A stretch of 64,000 nucleotides of DNA from Sorghum bicolor. Its lineage: Eukaryota; Streptophyta; Magnoliopsida; Poales; Poaceae. Within the stretch, counting starts at the first letter, position 1, and each line of letters begins with the position of its first letter. The notes under the pieces are model-generated. The model was not told the DNA's origin and did not search any database. It saw only the letters and a program-made list of their open reading frames with translations. The stretch covers positions 3,867,894 to 3,931,893 of the forward strand of contig NC_012873.2 of NCBI RefSeq assembly GCF_000003195.3. Reading direction: 5' to 3'. Made by a program: the position numbers and the translations under genes. Of this stretch, positions 11,245 to 22,993 are shown piece by piece.

Positions 11245-12792
11245 ATGGCGCAGCTTAGAGCACCCGCCGACGAGGAGAGGCTGCAGCAGGAGGCGCCGCA
11301 CGGCGTGGCCGGCGGCGGGGACGTGAGCAGCAACAAGAAGGCGCGCGCGGGGCTCTGCGGCGTGCTCCGCGAGCGCAAGGTGGTGGAGCTGGCGCGCGCC
11401 AAGCGGCGGCTGGTGGAGGTCCCCTACACCGCGACGCTGGCGCACACGGCGAACGCGCTCCTTGCCGCGCGCGTCTCCGGCGTGGCCGTGGCCGCGCCGC
11501 CGGGCCACTGGATCGGCGCCGGCGGGTCCATGATCCTCGAGTCCGACCCGGCCACCGGCGCCGTCCGCAAGCACTACATCGGCATGGTCAACATGCTCGA
11601 CATCCTCGCCCACATCGCCGAGGCCAGCGACGACGCCGAGGCCGACGGCGAGTCCGTCGACCTCGACCGCCGGATGGCCGTGCCGGTGTCCTCCGTCATC
11701 GGCCACTCCCTCGAGGGCCTCACTCTCTGGACGCTCCATCCGACAACCAGGTACGCCGCCCCGATCTCCAGTTCACTCTCTTTTTTTCCTCCCCTTCGCA
11801 TTGTATGCAACGAACGACACGATATGTTCGTTCCGCCAGCGTGCTGGACTGCATGGAGACGTTCAGCAAGGGGGTGCACCGCGCGCTGGTGCCGCTGGAG
11901 AGCTCGGCGGACAACGTGGTGGCGGTGGAGCTGGTGGAGTCGGCGCCGGGGTACCGGATGCTCACCCAGATGGACGTGGCGAGGTTCCTCAGGGCGCACG
12001 GCGCGGAGCTGAGGGACGTGCTGTCGCGCACCGTGCGCGAGCTCGGCGCCGTGAACGACACGGTGTTCGCGGTCGCCGGCGGCACCAAGGTGATCGACGC
12101 CATCAGGGCGATGCGGGCGGCGTCGCTGACCGCGGTGCCCGTCGTGGACCACGCCACCGCCGCCGCCGTTGGTAGCGGTACAGAGACCCTTCAATACGTG
12201 AGTCCTGCACGCACCTCCGATGATCCGAACATGCCGGCGACGACGCCATGTATATGTATCTCTCGCTGTGTCTCCTGTCCTGTGGTAAATGAAATTCCTT
12301 TCGCCTGCTGTGCTGCTGCTGCTGCTGCTGCTGCAGGGGAACGGGCAAAGGGCGATCGAGACGTTCTCGGCGACGGACCTGCGAGACTGCCCGGTGGCGC
12401 GGCTGCAGCCGTGGCTGGGGATCAGCGTGACGGAGTTCAAGAGGAAGGTGGCGGAGTACCGGGCGAGCACCAAGCCCGTGGTGCCCGGCGCCGACGCCAC
12501 GGACACCGGCACCCCGGCCGACGACACCCCCGCGGCCGTCGTCGCCGCGGACGACGAGCCGAGCGGCGAGCAGCAGGAGGAGGAGGAGGAGCCGGCGGCG
12601 CTGGTGACGTGCTCCCCGGAGAGCACCCTCGGCGAGGCGATCGAGGCGGTGGCATCGAGGCACGTGCACCGGCTGTGGGTGGTCGACGAGGAAGGGCTCC
12701 TTCACGGCGTCGTGTCGCTCACCGACATCCTCCGGGCGGTGCGGGACGCCGCGCTCGGCGAGGACCGGGAGCTGCACAGCATCGTGTCGTGA
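11245..12792 (+). CDS. PV42A: CBS-domain protein, SnRK1 regulatory gamma-subunit / PV42a-like
   Basis: Three exons give 439 aa: 11245-11750, 11840-12197 and 12337-12792. The joins THPTT/SVLDCMETF and ETLQY/GNGQRAIETFSATDLR are in frame. The body is four CBS motifs in two Bateman pairs, as in AMPK/SNF4 gamma subunits. Recognisable pieces include VPYTATLAHTANALLAARVSG and YIGMVNMLDILAHIAE (pair 1), then HRALVPLE, MLTQMDVARFLRAHG, and near the C-terminus VHRLWVVDEEGLLHGVVSLTD with the closing ILRAVRDAAL. Such proteins bind adenine nucleotides and modulate SnRK1-type kinases, in the cytosol or nucleus. An acidic Ala/Asp/Glu linker (about residues 345-380) separates the last motifs. The start at 11245 is the first ATG in good context; upstream in-frame codons look like leader. 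A (CTG)n run forms the last acceptor. The symbol follows the closest family I recognise. Confidence 0.87.
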
Positions 12793-12828
12793 GTCGTGAC
12801 TCGTGACGTTTGGCAGTAGTAGTGTCAT

Positions 12829-12893
12829 CCGCCTGCCGTGCTGCTGCAGGGTACGTACGCGGCAGCAAAGGGCGATCGAGACGTGTTCCGACG
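12829..12893 (+). repeat. Partial duplicate of the intron 2/exon 3 junction, placed just 3' of the PV42a-like stop codon
   Basis: GCCTGCCGTGCTGCTGCAGG (12832-12851), followed by GGGCGATCGAGACGT and TTCC-GACGG, repeats the text at 12304-12377: the CTG-rich acceptor, then AAAGGGCGATCGAGACGTTC at the start of exon 3. The duplicate starts 37 bp past the stop. It therefore carries an acceptor-like CTGCTGCAG and the first dozen codons' worth of diverged exon 3 sequence into the 3' UTR. Confidence 0.65.
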
Positions 12894-15410
12894 GCCGGCC
12901 GGCCGGCTGGCTGGCGGGCCGGTCGCCGGCGAGCTTTGTTTTGCCTTGTTGCTTTTGTTAGGCTCGTGGCTCCGATCCAGGCGTTGTGTTTCGTCTACAC
13001 GCCTTCGCTGTTTTTGCATCGTTTTATTAATCAACTATAAATACGTGCTGCACTGCCGGTGTTTTCCAGCGATAGACAGCAGGGCACTGTGGCTGGTTCT
13101 TTTGTGCGACCCTTCTTGATAGGAAAAAAAAAACCCCAAAACAAATGATGGTCTTTTGTGCGAGATGACCGGGCCGGGGAGGCTTCTTGTTGTCGATCAA
13201 GACATGGGGGATCTAGCTAGCTGGCCGGCGATCGAGCGTCTGGAACACCGGCCATCTCGATCGGCTTCTTCCAGTGCAGTCCGTCGATTGCCACGATCGA
13301 CTATGAAGAAAAAGTGGATCGACGCGCACTAGGCGGATAGATATATAGATCCATCTCTTGCCTGTTGCGGAAGAAGGGCGGGAATAAATAATCGATGGGT
13401 GACGCTGATGATGTGCCGATCGCGCTCGGTCATCGCACGACGCGTGCAATTGCCGATATATACGCTGGACCGTGGAGAGGTGGAGACGCATGGGAGACAT
13501 GGTGGTTGTCTCGTTCATGTACGTACAGCCATGGACTGAGAGAGAGAGAGAGAGACGTGCACGCGCGGCGGCACCACGCATCAGGGATGGGCAACGAGGC
13601 AGGCTTCCGAGCTGATAAATGAGGAGGCGAGCTCACGCTGGCGCCCTTTTCTTTTCTATAAAAAGAGACAAAAATCCCGACTGATGACTTGACAGCATCG
13701 ACACGACACATGCGGAGACGACTGCAGTTACGCCGGTTCGCTCCCGTCGATGGACATCATCGATCGCGTCGCCTCGTGGTGGCGCTCCAGCGCCGGCGCC
13801 GCCGAATGTCCGAATCCAACTCGGGGCGTGACGAGACGTCGAGACGGCACTGGGGCGAGTGCTGCCCCCACACGCCAAGCCAAACCTTGGGCTGTGTGGC
13901 GGCGGCCTACTCCGGAGTCGCGAGTCCCGGCCCATTAGTTTCGTGGTGTGGGGCCCACATAGGCCCATCAGCGACGTGTACTACGCCGGGACTGGAACCT
14001 GGAGGCCTGCCTGGTCTCGGATAAAAAGCCGAGACAAGAGGCGCGCGCATGGCCCGTCATTTTCCCTGGCCGGATGCCCCCCCCCCCCCCCGCGGTTCCG
14101 GTCGACCGTTGCGCGCAGCCGTACCGTACGCCGTCGCTCTCTGCGTGGGCCTGGGTGTACAGTAACTTCTTCGTCCACCTTGAGATTTCACATTTCAGAC
14201 CGAGCCAGGGTCAGAACGAGGCCGCCCAAAATCGCGCAGTCAGTCCCATCCCATCTCTCAACCCCGGCCGGCGAGCCCGGTGTTCTATTCGTACGTACGA
14301 CGACGAGGACGGGTAGTACCTCTCGACGCGGCTGCACTGCAATCCCCTCGGTTCATGTACAGCCATGCCAGAGATTTTTGTGGGGGTTCCAGCCAGGTTT
14401 TGTTGCCGCCCTAGCCAAGCCAACTCCCCTTGCCTGGATAGGACAGATGGCCGGCCATGTGTGGTGGTGCACTGGTGCCCGGCCAGGATCCGCTGGCCCC
14501 GCGCGTCCCGCCGCCAAACTGCCACGCGAAAGAGATACTACCCGACGGGGGAGGGTAGGCGGGTGGTCCCTTTCCGGCTCTGCCGGTCTGGCCGTTTGGA
14601 CCACAAGCCGAGCCCGAGCGAGAACGAGGCCGCGACAGAGCGCGCGCGCGCCCACGTCTCCCCACCACCTCGGTTTTCCCCGTCCGTGCCGGCCCCGCTG
14701 TGCTCCCCATCGTTTCCGGCCCCGGGACGACCGTTGCGTTGCGCCCGGGCAGGCAGCCTTTGCTTCCAGCTTCTTCTTGCCTTCTTCTGTCCTTCTTCCA
14801 CATCAGGCCTGTTTTTCCCACCCTGGCTGGCCCTGCTACGCTGCTTCTACAGAGTTGCGATAGTTTTTTTTTTTTTTTTTTTTTGCTCGATCAAGCAAAA
14901 CAGTGGGGAGGGAAACGTTAAAAATCCATGCTTCGGGATAGAGTTTCGTCTTTCACGGGGAGAGAGGAAGAATAGAAGATTCACGTGGTGCAGGCGCAGG
15001 CAGCAGGCTCGCCGACTGTGCGGAGAGCATGTGGCGGCGGCAGCAGCAGCAGCAACAGCGGCGCTCCTGCTGATCATCACGCTCACGCCCTGTCTGTGTG
15101 TGTGTCCTGGCACTTTTGCAGGGGCTCATTAACATCATAGTACTACAAGTAACATGGTTGGCTAATGGTTATGGTTAGGTGGTACAGATAGCACAGTAGT
15201 ACCTTGGATCGCGCGATTACTCCCACTCCGAGTACGCGTTCATAAATCAATCCTCTTTGCATCGTGGAGTGGAACTGTGGAGAGGCGCTTAATTAAGGAG
15301 CCATTGACATGTGGGCCCACTCCCCCTAGCCCACATGTGACGTGCTAGCGACTCCTTTTTTTTTTCTCATCAAAAAGCCTAACGGGAGTGTCTGGTACGG
15401 CCGCTGCGCC
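12894..15410. other. GC-rich intergenic stretch with simple sequence, no gene recognised
   Basis: This stretch separates the PV42a-like gene from the first TTGTTTAGTTC MITE. It holds a (GA)n run near 13539-13555, a 15-base C tract (14077-14091), a 21-base T tract (14864-14884) and a CAG-rich run near 15038-15060. Long open frames here (for example 13859-14863) are Arg/Pro/Ser-rich, overlap in several frames and resemble no protein I know. I take them as chance openings in GC-rich DNA. Confidence 0.6.
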
Positions 15411-15646
15411 GGGTTTGTTTAGTTCCAAAAAAAAAAAATTTGTAAATTTTTTTAGATTCCCCATCACATCAAATCTTTAGACACATGTATGAAGTATTAA
15501 ATATAAACAAAAATAAAAACTAACTGCACAGTTTGGTCGGAATTGACGAGACGAATCTTTTGGTCGGAATTTACAAATAGTACCAAAGTTGAATACAAAC
15601 GAAAGTGGTACTATTTTTATTTTACAAAATTTTTTGGAACTATGTC
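15411..15646. mobile_element. MITE of the TTGTTTAGTTC family
   Basis: It starts GGGTTTGTTTAGTTCC and ends ...TTTTTTGGAACTATGTC, so the termini are inverted. The interior carries the family signature ATCACATCAAATCTTTAGAC, then GAAGTATTAAATATAAAC, ACAGTTTGGTCGGAATTG and ACAAACGAAAGTGGTAC. It is non-coding. The 3' terminus is degraded, so the exact end is uncertain. Confidence 0.75.
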
Positions 15647-16357
15647 TAGCGCGTCCAACCCCCTACGAGGCTACGACTGCGACGACGAGGCTCTTTTTGA
15701 GTGTCGCTGAACCGCCATTTGTCAAAAAAAAAAAAAACCCAGCCAGGCAGCCACTCCTCCATCTCAAGCTTTTAATCCGGAGCTCCTGCTTCCATTAGCA
15801 CTGTCTCGCATGCATGGGCACGCAGGGTCGTACCTCTTCTGCTCTCTGGACATCTGCCACGTGTGCAGTTAATTAACACACTCGTGCTAATCCAGATCAG
15901 TACAAACCAAACCACAGTTGCAGTCGTCGAGCAGGATGAAGATGGCTTGGATTATTAGATGTCGTGTCGTCGTGTTGTACTCACTCTACATGACTGGAGC
16001 TGCTGCACTCGTTTGGTGCTGTCACTGTCAGTTAATTATTCCATCTGTGGAGCAGATTTAGTCAGCAATTGTGTCGGGTGGAGTGGAGATAAGGGCGTGG
16101 GTGCCGTTCTATTCTACGGGAGTAATCTGGTAGCACCTGTCACAGCCTTAATATCGTTAATTACTTATAAAGAGCTCTACTCTACATGAGTGTGATTAAG
16201 ATTCTCCACCTGCAACCATTGCATGTGAAGTTGGAAGTGGGCATTTGGGGTGATGCACTGCACGTAGCACTGCTACGTTGGACCTTTTACTCTTCTTTAT
16301 TTTTTCCATTTTTTTTTGCCCGTGGGGCCCACGTTCTGGTGGTGAGTGCACCACTAA

Positions 16358-16563
16358 GGCCAGTCTCAATGCATAGTTTTATGGCACAGTTAATAAGACT
16401 ATAAACTAGGTAACCAAGCCACAGGAGTTTTATAGGGATGAAACTCCTCTCTCCTCTGATGAAACTCCTTCATTTAATGACCCTGTCAAGTCAGCAATTT
16501 TGCTTATGTGGTATCATATTTAATGTACATAACACTCTCATAAAACATACATTGAAACTGGCC
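16358..16563. mobile_element. Tourist-like MITE with TAA target-site duplication
   Basis: The left end is GGCCAGTCTCAATG and the right end is CATTGAAACTGGCC, a 14-bp terminal inverted repeat with one mismatch. The element is flanked on both sides by TAA (16355-16357 and 16564-16566). Length is 206 bp, with no coding capacity. The TAA duplication and size fit PIF/Harbinger-derived Tourist MITEs. Confidence 0.9.
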
Positions 16564-16566
16564 TAA

Positions 16567-17930
16567 TTGTGTTTTGTGCGCGCGCACAAGCGTACAATGG
16601 GCATATTCAATGCAGTTTCTTTTTTCCATTTCTTTTTTGCGCTTTTACTTCATGAGAAAGGCAAGGGAAAAGTGTGGCTCGAATTAATTCAGCGAAAACT
16701 GAGACAGATCATGCAAACAGACGGTGCTCCATGGTTCCTTAACTCCTCTAATTAGAGAAGAGTACTATAGCTTCATATCTATATAATTCTTTTTTCTATA
16801 CCATAGTCATAAGAGTACCATTTCATATCTATAGTATGGAATTAATATCAACACGTATAACATGTTACGCATCACTATCCCCATGAGACGAAACATTATA
16901 GCAATAGTAAGTTGTGGCTTAGCTGACTTTCTTTTTAGCACAACAGCAACCATAACTCGTTATTGCTATAGTGTTTCGTCTCTCATAGTGATAGATAATG
17001 TGCAGCGGCTACAATTTGGTGCAACCAAACATGCCCACACAACTATTTTGATTCTAGATGCTTCCAAGTTCCAAAGCTACTCACACATTTTAGAGTCCCT
17101 TAAGAACACAGAATATCCAAAACGTAAGAATAAGACAAATATGATTAGAATTGTATGTCACTTGTAATGCTACAAGAATGAAAACATAGAAAATCCTGTA
17201 ATGGAGCATTTGGAGACAATATAGAAGAAGCATAGGAATTATAAGAGAGATAGACATAAAGGAAAGTAAGAGATAGACACAAAGGAAAGTTTTCAAGGTT
17301 TAGGCCTCATGTTAGATTTCCTTCAAAATTTTGTAGAATTTTAGAATGACCAATCTTTTGTTCTAAAGGCCACGTAGGAAAATTTCCTATAGGATTCGAA
17401 GCCTCATGCCTAGGTAGCTTGATTAGCGAGTAATAGTGTTTGATCTCCTTTGCTAAGGAGGACAAAGCCGTCATTATCCCCTCTAGTGTGCTATTTGTGA
17501 GGCGTCGTTATAATTTTCACTTTTTCTCCATCTTAATATAAAATTTACGTAAATCTTTTATGAGAAAAAACCCTACAAATTTCTTCAATTAATCCTTTGT
17601 TCAAAGGGGACCAAAAGGAACTTAACTGAACAAAAGGATCCTTGGATTCTCTTTCCCCTTTTTTCTGCACTTTCCACGGCCAGTTATACAGATTTACTTA
17701 CACCACACCCCTTACTCACGTGGTAATTGCATCACAAACTGCAGTTAAAGAACTTAAATTTCCGGCAACAGTAACCCCTGTTGGCTGTTGCTTCTTCACC
17801 CTTTATAAAATCTGGAATCTGACCACTACAGTAAAAAATAGCTTATTTTTACCCATCTTGACTGCCAAAATTTCTTCACCATTTCTGGTGCATGCCATGC
17901 AACAGAATGATATCCCTCATGAGTCATGGC
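16567..17930. other. Intergenic, AT-rich, with a short imperfect hairpin; no gene seen
   Basis: About 16868-16911 and 16955-16996 form an imperfect inverted repeat (ATGAGACGAAACATTATAGC against GCTATAGTGTTTCGTCTC). The remainder is AT-rich and I recognise no element boundary or coding exon. The last part, from about 17640, leads into the pyrimidine-rich leader of the IST1-like gene. Confidence 0.5.
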
Positions 17931-18242
17931 CACCTGGCTTCTCCTCAGAAACAGCTCATATTTTTCTTTCTTCTCCACTACCTCCACCCAGCCCAGCCAT
18001 CTTCCCCACCCCACCACCTCCACCACCTCTCTCTCTCCTTCCTTTTTCTCTTCTCTTTCTGATGCTTTGACGCCACAGCTCGCAGCTTTGGCCGCCTCTG
18101 TTGTCTGCCTCCCACCACTACCACCACCTCCTCCTCCTCCTCTGCCACTGGTTAAAGCAGAGGGAGGAGCTGCAGGAGGAGAACCGAAGAAGGCAACAGA
18201 GAAGCGCAGGAGAGGGGGACCGAGGGAGCGGCTGCGGGCAAG
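17931..18242 (+). promoter_or_regulatory. Probable 5' leader of the IST1-like gene
   Basis: A CT-rich stretch (18005-18062, with repeated CTCTCT and TTCTCTT) and CCACCACCT/CCTCCT runs precede the ATG at 18243, followed by an A/G-rich segment directly before it. This composition is typical of grass 5' untranslated exons. No clear TATA box was identified, and the transcription start cannot be placed. Confidence 0.4.
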
Positions 18243-21200
18243 ATGTTTGACAGTTTGCTCAACTCCAAGTTCTACAACAAATGGTATAGGAATCTTCCCC
18301 GTTGTTTCGGTTTGGTGCGTGATTGGGAGCTTCGGGCCCGGCTGTTCTCGAAGTTCGTTGCCTGTTTTTCTGGACAGCCGAGTTCGAAATCGGTTGTTTT
18401 GAGTTTTATTTCGCCGATGATTCGTTCAGCCTTTCGATTTGCACGGAGAAAAGGGGGGCGGATGTTTAGCCGCATTCGGTCGCTTAGTTGGATAGCTGCG
18501 TCCCTCGGTTCTTCCGTTCCTCGGATTCCGAATTGTTTAGCTCCACTTCTCATCTTCTTCATCTGCGAATTCAAGGAACTGCTTCCCGGACTTGCGAGCC
18601 CTTCCCCCCCTTCGTTTTTGTAGCAGGGAATCTGGTCCTGTTCTTGATCTGTGTTCAGCTTTCCTGCTGTCTGTCCAGATTCCTACATTCTCGATTTGGC
18701 CTGTGTTTGTTTGATTGCTGCTATTCCCCCTCCTAACCGCTGAATTTGTTGTTGTTTGGTGCAGCAAGCACGCAATCAAGTGCACCCGGACTCGGCTGGA
18801 TCTGCTGCGGCGGAAGAAGCAAGCCATGGTCAAGTTCCTCAAGAAGGACGTCGGCGACCTCCTCACCAGCGGCCTTGAATCGCACGCCTTCGCACGGGTA
18901 CTGTCTTCACTTCTCAAGGCTTGAACCTGAATTGTTTAGTGGTATCGGACGGATTTACCTTGCTGCGAATTTGACGAAATGGAAGCATTCTTCGAAGTTG
19001 AATTGCATCTTTATGACGAAATGCAGGGCCATGTGATGGTGTTTGTAGTGATATGTTGTTCCTGATTGCTGTTACTTATTTGTTTCCCCTGAACTGCAGA
19101 TGGAAGGGCTGATAGTTGAGATGAACCAAGCATCGTGCTATGATATGATAGAGCAGTACTGCGAATATATTGTGAAGCAGCTCAACCACATGCAGAAAGA
19201 GAGGTAAATGTCAGTTGTCACCCTTCAAGTGATGCACTGTTTTCATCGTGTGAATATCTGTCTTAGTGCTGCTTACACATGTGCTCTGCATGTGTTTGTG
19301 TTCTTGCTAGGAAGAAAAAGGGAAACATCATAATCCATCCAATTTTAGTTGCAGTAGCTCTGATTTCTAGTATGCTGTAGCTTGATATATATAATTTGAT
19401 TTTCTTATTTGGAGATAATTGCTTCAGTGCATAGCTTGATAGATATAACTTGATTTTCTTGTTTATTTGTGCTCAAGGCATGCCATACTCTTGTTGTCAT
19501 GCATATGTCCCATTTAAGATTGAAAATTCTTTCAGTCAAGGTAGCTAATCACTGACTTTTGATTTTTTTTGTGGTTTAGCAATTTGCATAGTATCCCAAG
19601 ATTGTACAAGATTTGGTTATTCCTACATACACCAGATCCTCCTTTTGCATTTTGCTTACTATAGTCATGTGTACTGCCATTGTTCTCTCAGCCCAAAAAT
19701 GCCACTATTCACATTTAGGGATATGCCGATGATAGATATTTCTTACTTTGGTTGTTTCTACTTTCTAGTTGTATCAATTCAATTAATATTACAAACTGAA
19801 TCTGTGATGTTCCTTAACAGTGAATGCCCTCAGGAAGCCTTGGAAGCTGTGTCTACTCTAATATTTGCTGCTGCTAGATTTCCTGATTTGCCTGAACTGT
19901 GTGACCTCAGACATATATTTACAGAGAAATATGGGAGTTCTGTCGAGCCTTTTGTTAATTCTGAGGTGCTGAAATGCTTTTACTTTTCTTATATTTGAGC
20001 TGATCTCCACTATGTTATGGATTAACTTAACTTTTCTGTTAAACAGTTTGTTCAGAACCTCCAGAGTAAATCATTTACTAATGAAGAGAAGTTGCGAGTA
20101 ATGAAACGTGTTGCTGAAGAATTCTCAGTTCCATTTGATAGCAGGGCATTGGAATGGAAGATAACTTGTGGCTCTCAAAATAAGCATGTAAGGTTTTAGT
20201 AAACTTTTTGCATTATCTAATATATGCAATGACTTATCAAATAATCATTTGGTAAGCATATAGGGGCCACTCAATCCTAATCTTCACATTCTTTTGCCAT
20301 CAGGATCTTCCAAAGAAGAGTTCACTTAAACAGGAGATGGAGGCATCAGCACGAGAAATCCAAGGAAGAGTTCATGAAAGAAAAACTAAAGCTATGCCTG
20401 AAGGCTATGAACAGAAGCAGGAAATAAACGTAAAGCCCAAAGATATCCATGTTGTTCCTGATGGCATTGGTCAGCTAGGCGAAAAAAGCAGAAAGAAGTA
20501 CTCAGATAAACCTAGTGAGAAAAAGCACATGGATAATCCTTTGCCTCCTTTGGACATGAAAGAAAAGAATGGTCAGAAAGAAATGAAGAAATATGACAAA
20601 AAAGATAGTCACCATCGGAGGGAACTGATGGATGCGGAGGTGTTGGACCTCAATGGCTTAAAAAAACAGGATGTTGGTGTAGTGAAACTTTCTGGTGGAC
20701 CTGATCGTAGTTGGGGACATGCTGACTTGGGGCTTAAAACTCTGGGCCTAGAAAAGCAAGAAATTGATTCAACTTGCACCTTGAATGGTAAAACAGTGAA
20801 CAGGGCTCCTCCTTATTCTAAGCCCTACAGGGCATCAATGGGTGAGAAGGTTGCTGAAGATAGGCAGCCTGTGCCAGAGAAGGCAGCCAATATGCGTCCT
20901 CCTTATGTTAAGCCAAATTTTGAAAAGCATGCAAATCAAGGTGCAAATGGTTACAAGCTTAGTGGCACTGAAGAAATAGGCCACCAGAAACGTGAACCTA
21001 TTTATGACCCAGTTTCGGTCAGAAGTAGGATTCCAAAACCACCTGCACATGTTGATGATTATGCTGGAATGGCTAATGAGGAAAAGATGGCAAACCAAGC
21101 AACTGATGGCCGAAGAAGACATTCAAGCAAGAGGAATGGTGCCTATGACAATTATGATCATAAAGGTGGTCATGTGCTACCCTTAGAAGGCATGGGGGTC

Positions 21201-21791
21201 GATGATGATATCAACAACGCAAGGCCTTTTCACCGAATTCCTAGTGAGCGAAGAAAGCACAGAAGCAGGCGGAACGGATCAACAAGTGGCAGTGACTACA
21301 ATGGGGCTAGTGAAGACCACGAGTCAGATGGCGATGATGCAAATACAGCAATTGATTTTGGCAATCTTCTGCCCCGGGCCCCTAGTTCACATAGGAAACA
21401 CAGGAGTCGGAGTGCTGATCCTCGCAAGGGAGGCCGTGATGAGGAGGAAAAGATGATGGATAAGCTTCTGATGCACTACAGCAAGAAAGGGCTGGATAGG
21501 GAGGAACACAAAGAAAGAGTCAAATCCCGGATCCCACGGCCTCGAGCTGATCAACGTGCTGATGATGGAGCTGGAGAACTGTCTAATAACAAAGAAGTGG
21601 CATCTGCACATCGTCCTGAAAGAGCTGTATCTCTACCTTCAGAATCCGCAAGCCCGAAGGCGAAGCCAAAGCCGAAAGCCCCTGTTCGGTCCTTGTCCAT
21701 GCAGCCAGAAATGTCAAGAGGGAATGTGCATCCAAGCATGCCAGATTTCGACGAACTGGCTGCGCGGATCAGTGCTCTGAGGAACGCATGA
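18243..21791 (+). CDS. IST1-like protein (ESCRT-III-associated regulator of Vps4)
   Basis: Six exons give 683 aa: 18243-18283, 18765-18897, 19100-19203, 19821-19965, 20047-20187 and 20304-21791, all phases consistent. Residues 1 to about 188 form the IST1 domain: MFDSLLNSKF, KCTRTRLDLLRRKKQAMVKF, then a series of helices. IST1 domains resemble ESCRT-III subunits and recruit or regulate the Vps4 ATPase during multivesicular-body sorting on endosomes. Residues 189-683, encoded by one large exon, are charged, low in complexity and probably disordered, with Arg/Lys/Ser-rich patches. The extreme C-terminus, DELAARISALRNA, fits a MIM1-type MIT-interacting motif (LxxRIxxLR at 673-681), which binds Vps4/LIP5 MIT domains. 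A broken copy of exon 3 lies about 20 kb downstream. Confidence 0.93.
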
Positions 21792-22764
21792 GCTGCCACA
21801 GTAGTGTACTGTCTTCTGCAATGCTTCTGTTCTTTCAGGAACTTGTACCATTGGAATCTGAAATCTGATGGTGCCTGCGAGTCACGGGAATAAGGGGACG
21901 GACACTCTAGATGTAATTGGCCTGCTCTTGCAGCATTTTATCTTGGTGGTATACTTGTTTGTCTTGCTCTGAGTGTGTCTTGGTAGGGTATTGTCATCAG
22001 GAAGAGTTAAATGCGGCAATTCATAGGGATACCATATACTATACCAGTAGCCAGCTACAACGATTTGGATGTGGTTGTTTCTTGTTGTACTCATAGAACA
22101 AAGATTGTTGGTGTATAGATGCGGCTATGATGATAAAAGATTTTCTTCTTTTTATATAGTTTTCCCTCCATTTGTTGATGAGGCTAGAGCGGATGCCATT
22201 TTCTTGAGCAACAATTAGGCAGCCTGGCGGCATTGTCTGGTTTCTTATTTTAATTTCTCCTAGGAGAGGATCAGAGGAAGGGCATGTGACGGTTGCCGCA
22301 TCTTGCGGTGCCGACGCCGACAGCTGCTGCTGAGCAGAACTGCGAAATCATTCTGGGCACGTTCTTGCGTCGTGGATTCGCGATCAATGGCTGCCAACTA
22401 TATTCTTCTTTCTTGAATATTCCAACCAGTCTTTTATATTTATTAATACAGGAAAAAAACAATTGGGATCTTCGAACCAATCTTACTGCTGTACTACTAA
22501 ATTTTCAACCAAAGCAACCGCTGGTCTTGTTTCAGTTTTATTTATAGATAGAAAAGTAAAAGAAATCGTGGAAATACCTTTTTTCCTCCTCTATAATTTT
22601 GATGGGTTCAGAACTTTCAGAGACCATTGACGCTGAGGCCAAACTGCTAGCTAGGTCATACTAGTTTGTCAATCAATAGAGAGGGAAAAGGGGGGAAAAA
22701 AAGGAAGGGGAAGCAAAGTCAGCAGCGCATGTCTTGAACTCCGGCCGTGCAGGTGCAGGTGTGG
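21792..22764. other. 3' flank of the IST1-like gene and AT-rich intergenic DNA
   Basis: The 3' untranslated region of the IST1-like gene probably extends to about 22100-22150 (T-rich, ending near TTTTTATATAG). The rest shows no exon, terminal repeat or known element that I can recognise. Confidence 0.45.
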
Positions 22765-22993
22765 CTAGCCCAAGGACCTCATGACGCCGACGACGAAATG
22801 CAGGATGCAGTCGTCGTCGCCGCCGGCGGCGTCGAGCATGTCGTCGCAGACCAGGCGCTCCAGCGCGGGGTCCCTCGGCAGCGCCCCGGCGTGGTACAGC
22901 ACGGTCGCCGCCGTCTCGGACACCGGCCGGGTCGCCACGCACGCCGCCAGCCTCGCGACCGCCCGGAGGAACAGCGGCAGGAGGCCCTGCTTG
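22765..22993 (-). CDS. Possible isolated terminal exon of an unknown protein
   Basis: A sharply GC-rich island in AT-rich surroundings is open on the minus strand. It reads from an acceptor-like AAGCAG/GGCCTCCTG through LLPLFLRAVARLAACVA, VSETAATVLYHAGALP and ALERLVCDDMLDAAGGDDD to VVGVMRSLG and a stop. Composition and third-position GC look like real grass coding sequence, and the amphipathic helices suggest an alpha-helical domain. I do not recognise the family. No convincing upstream exon or polypyrimidine tract was found, so this may be a gene fragment. Confidence 0.3.

Noticed and set aside
11239..12828. Several long minus-strand openings over the PV42a-like gene
   Set aside because: Antisense shadows caused by high third-position GC; the plus-strand protein has clear CBS motifs and splice sites.
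13859..14863. Open frame of 334 codons in GC-rich intergenic DNA
   Set aside because: Arg/Pro/Ser-rich, overlapped by long openings in several other frames, crosses poly-C and other simple sequence, and has no domain or homologue I recognise.
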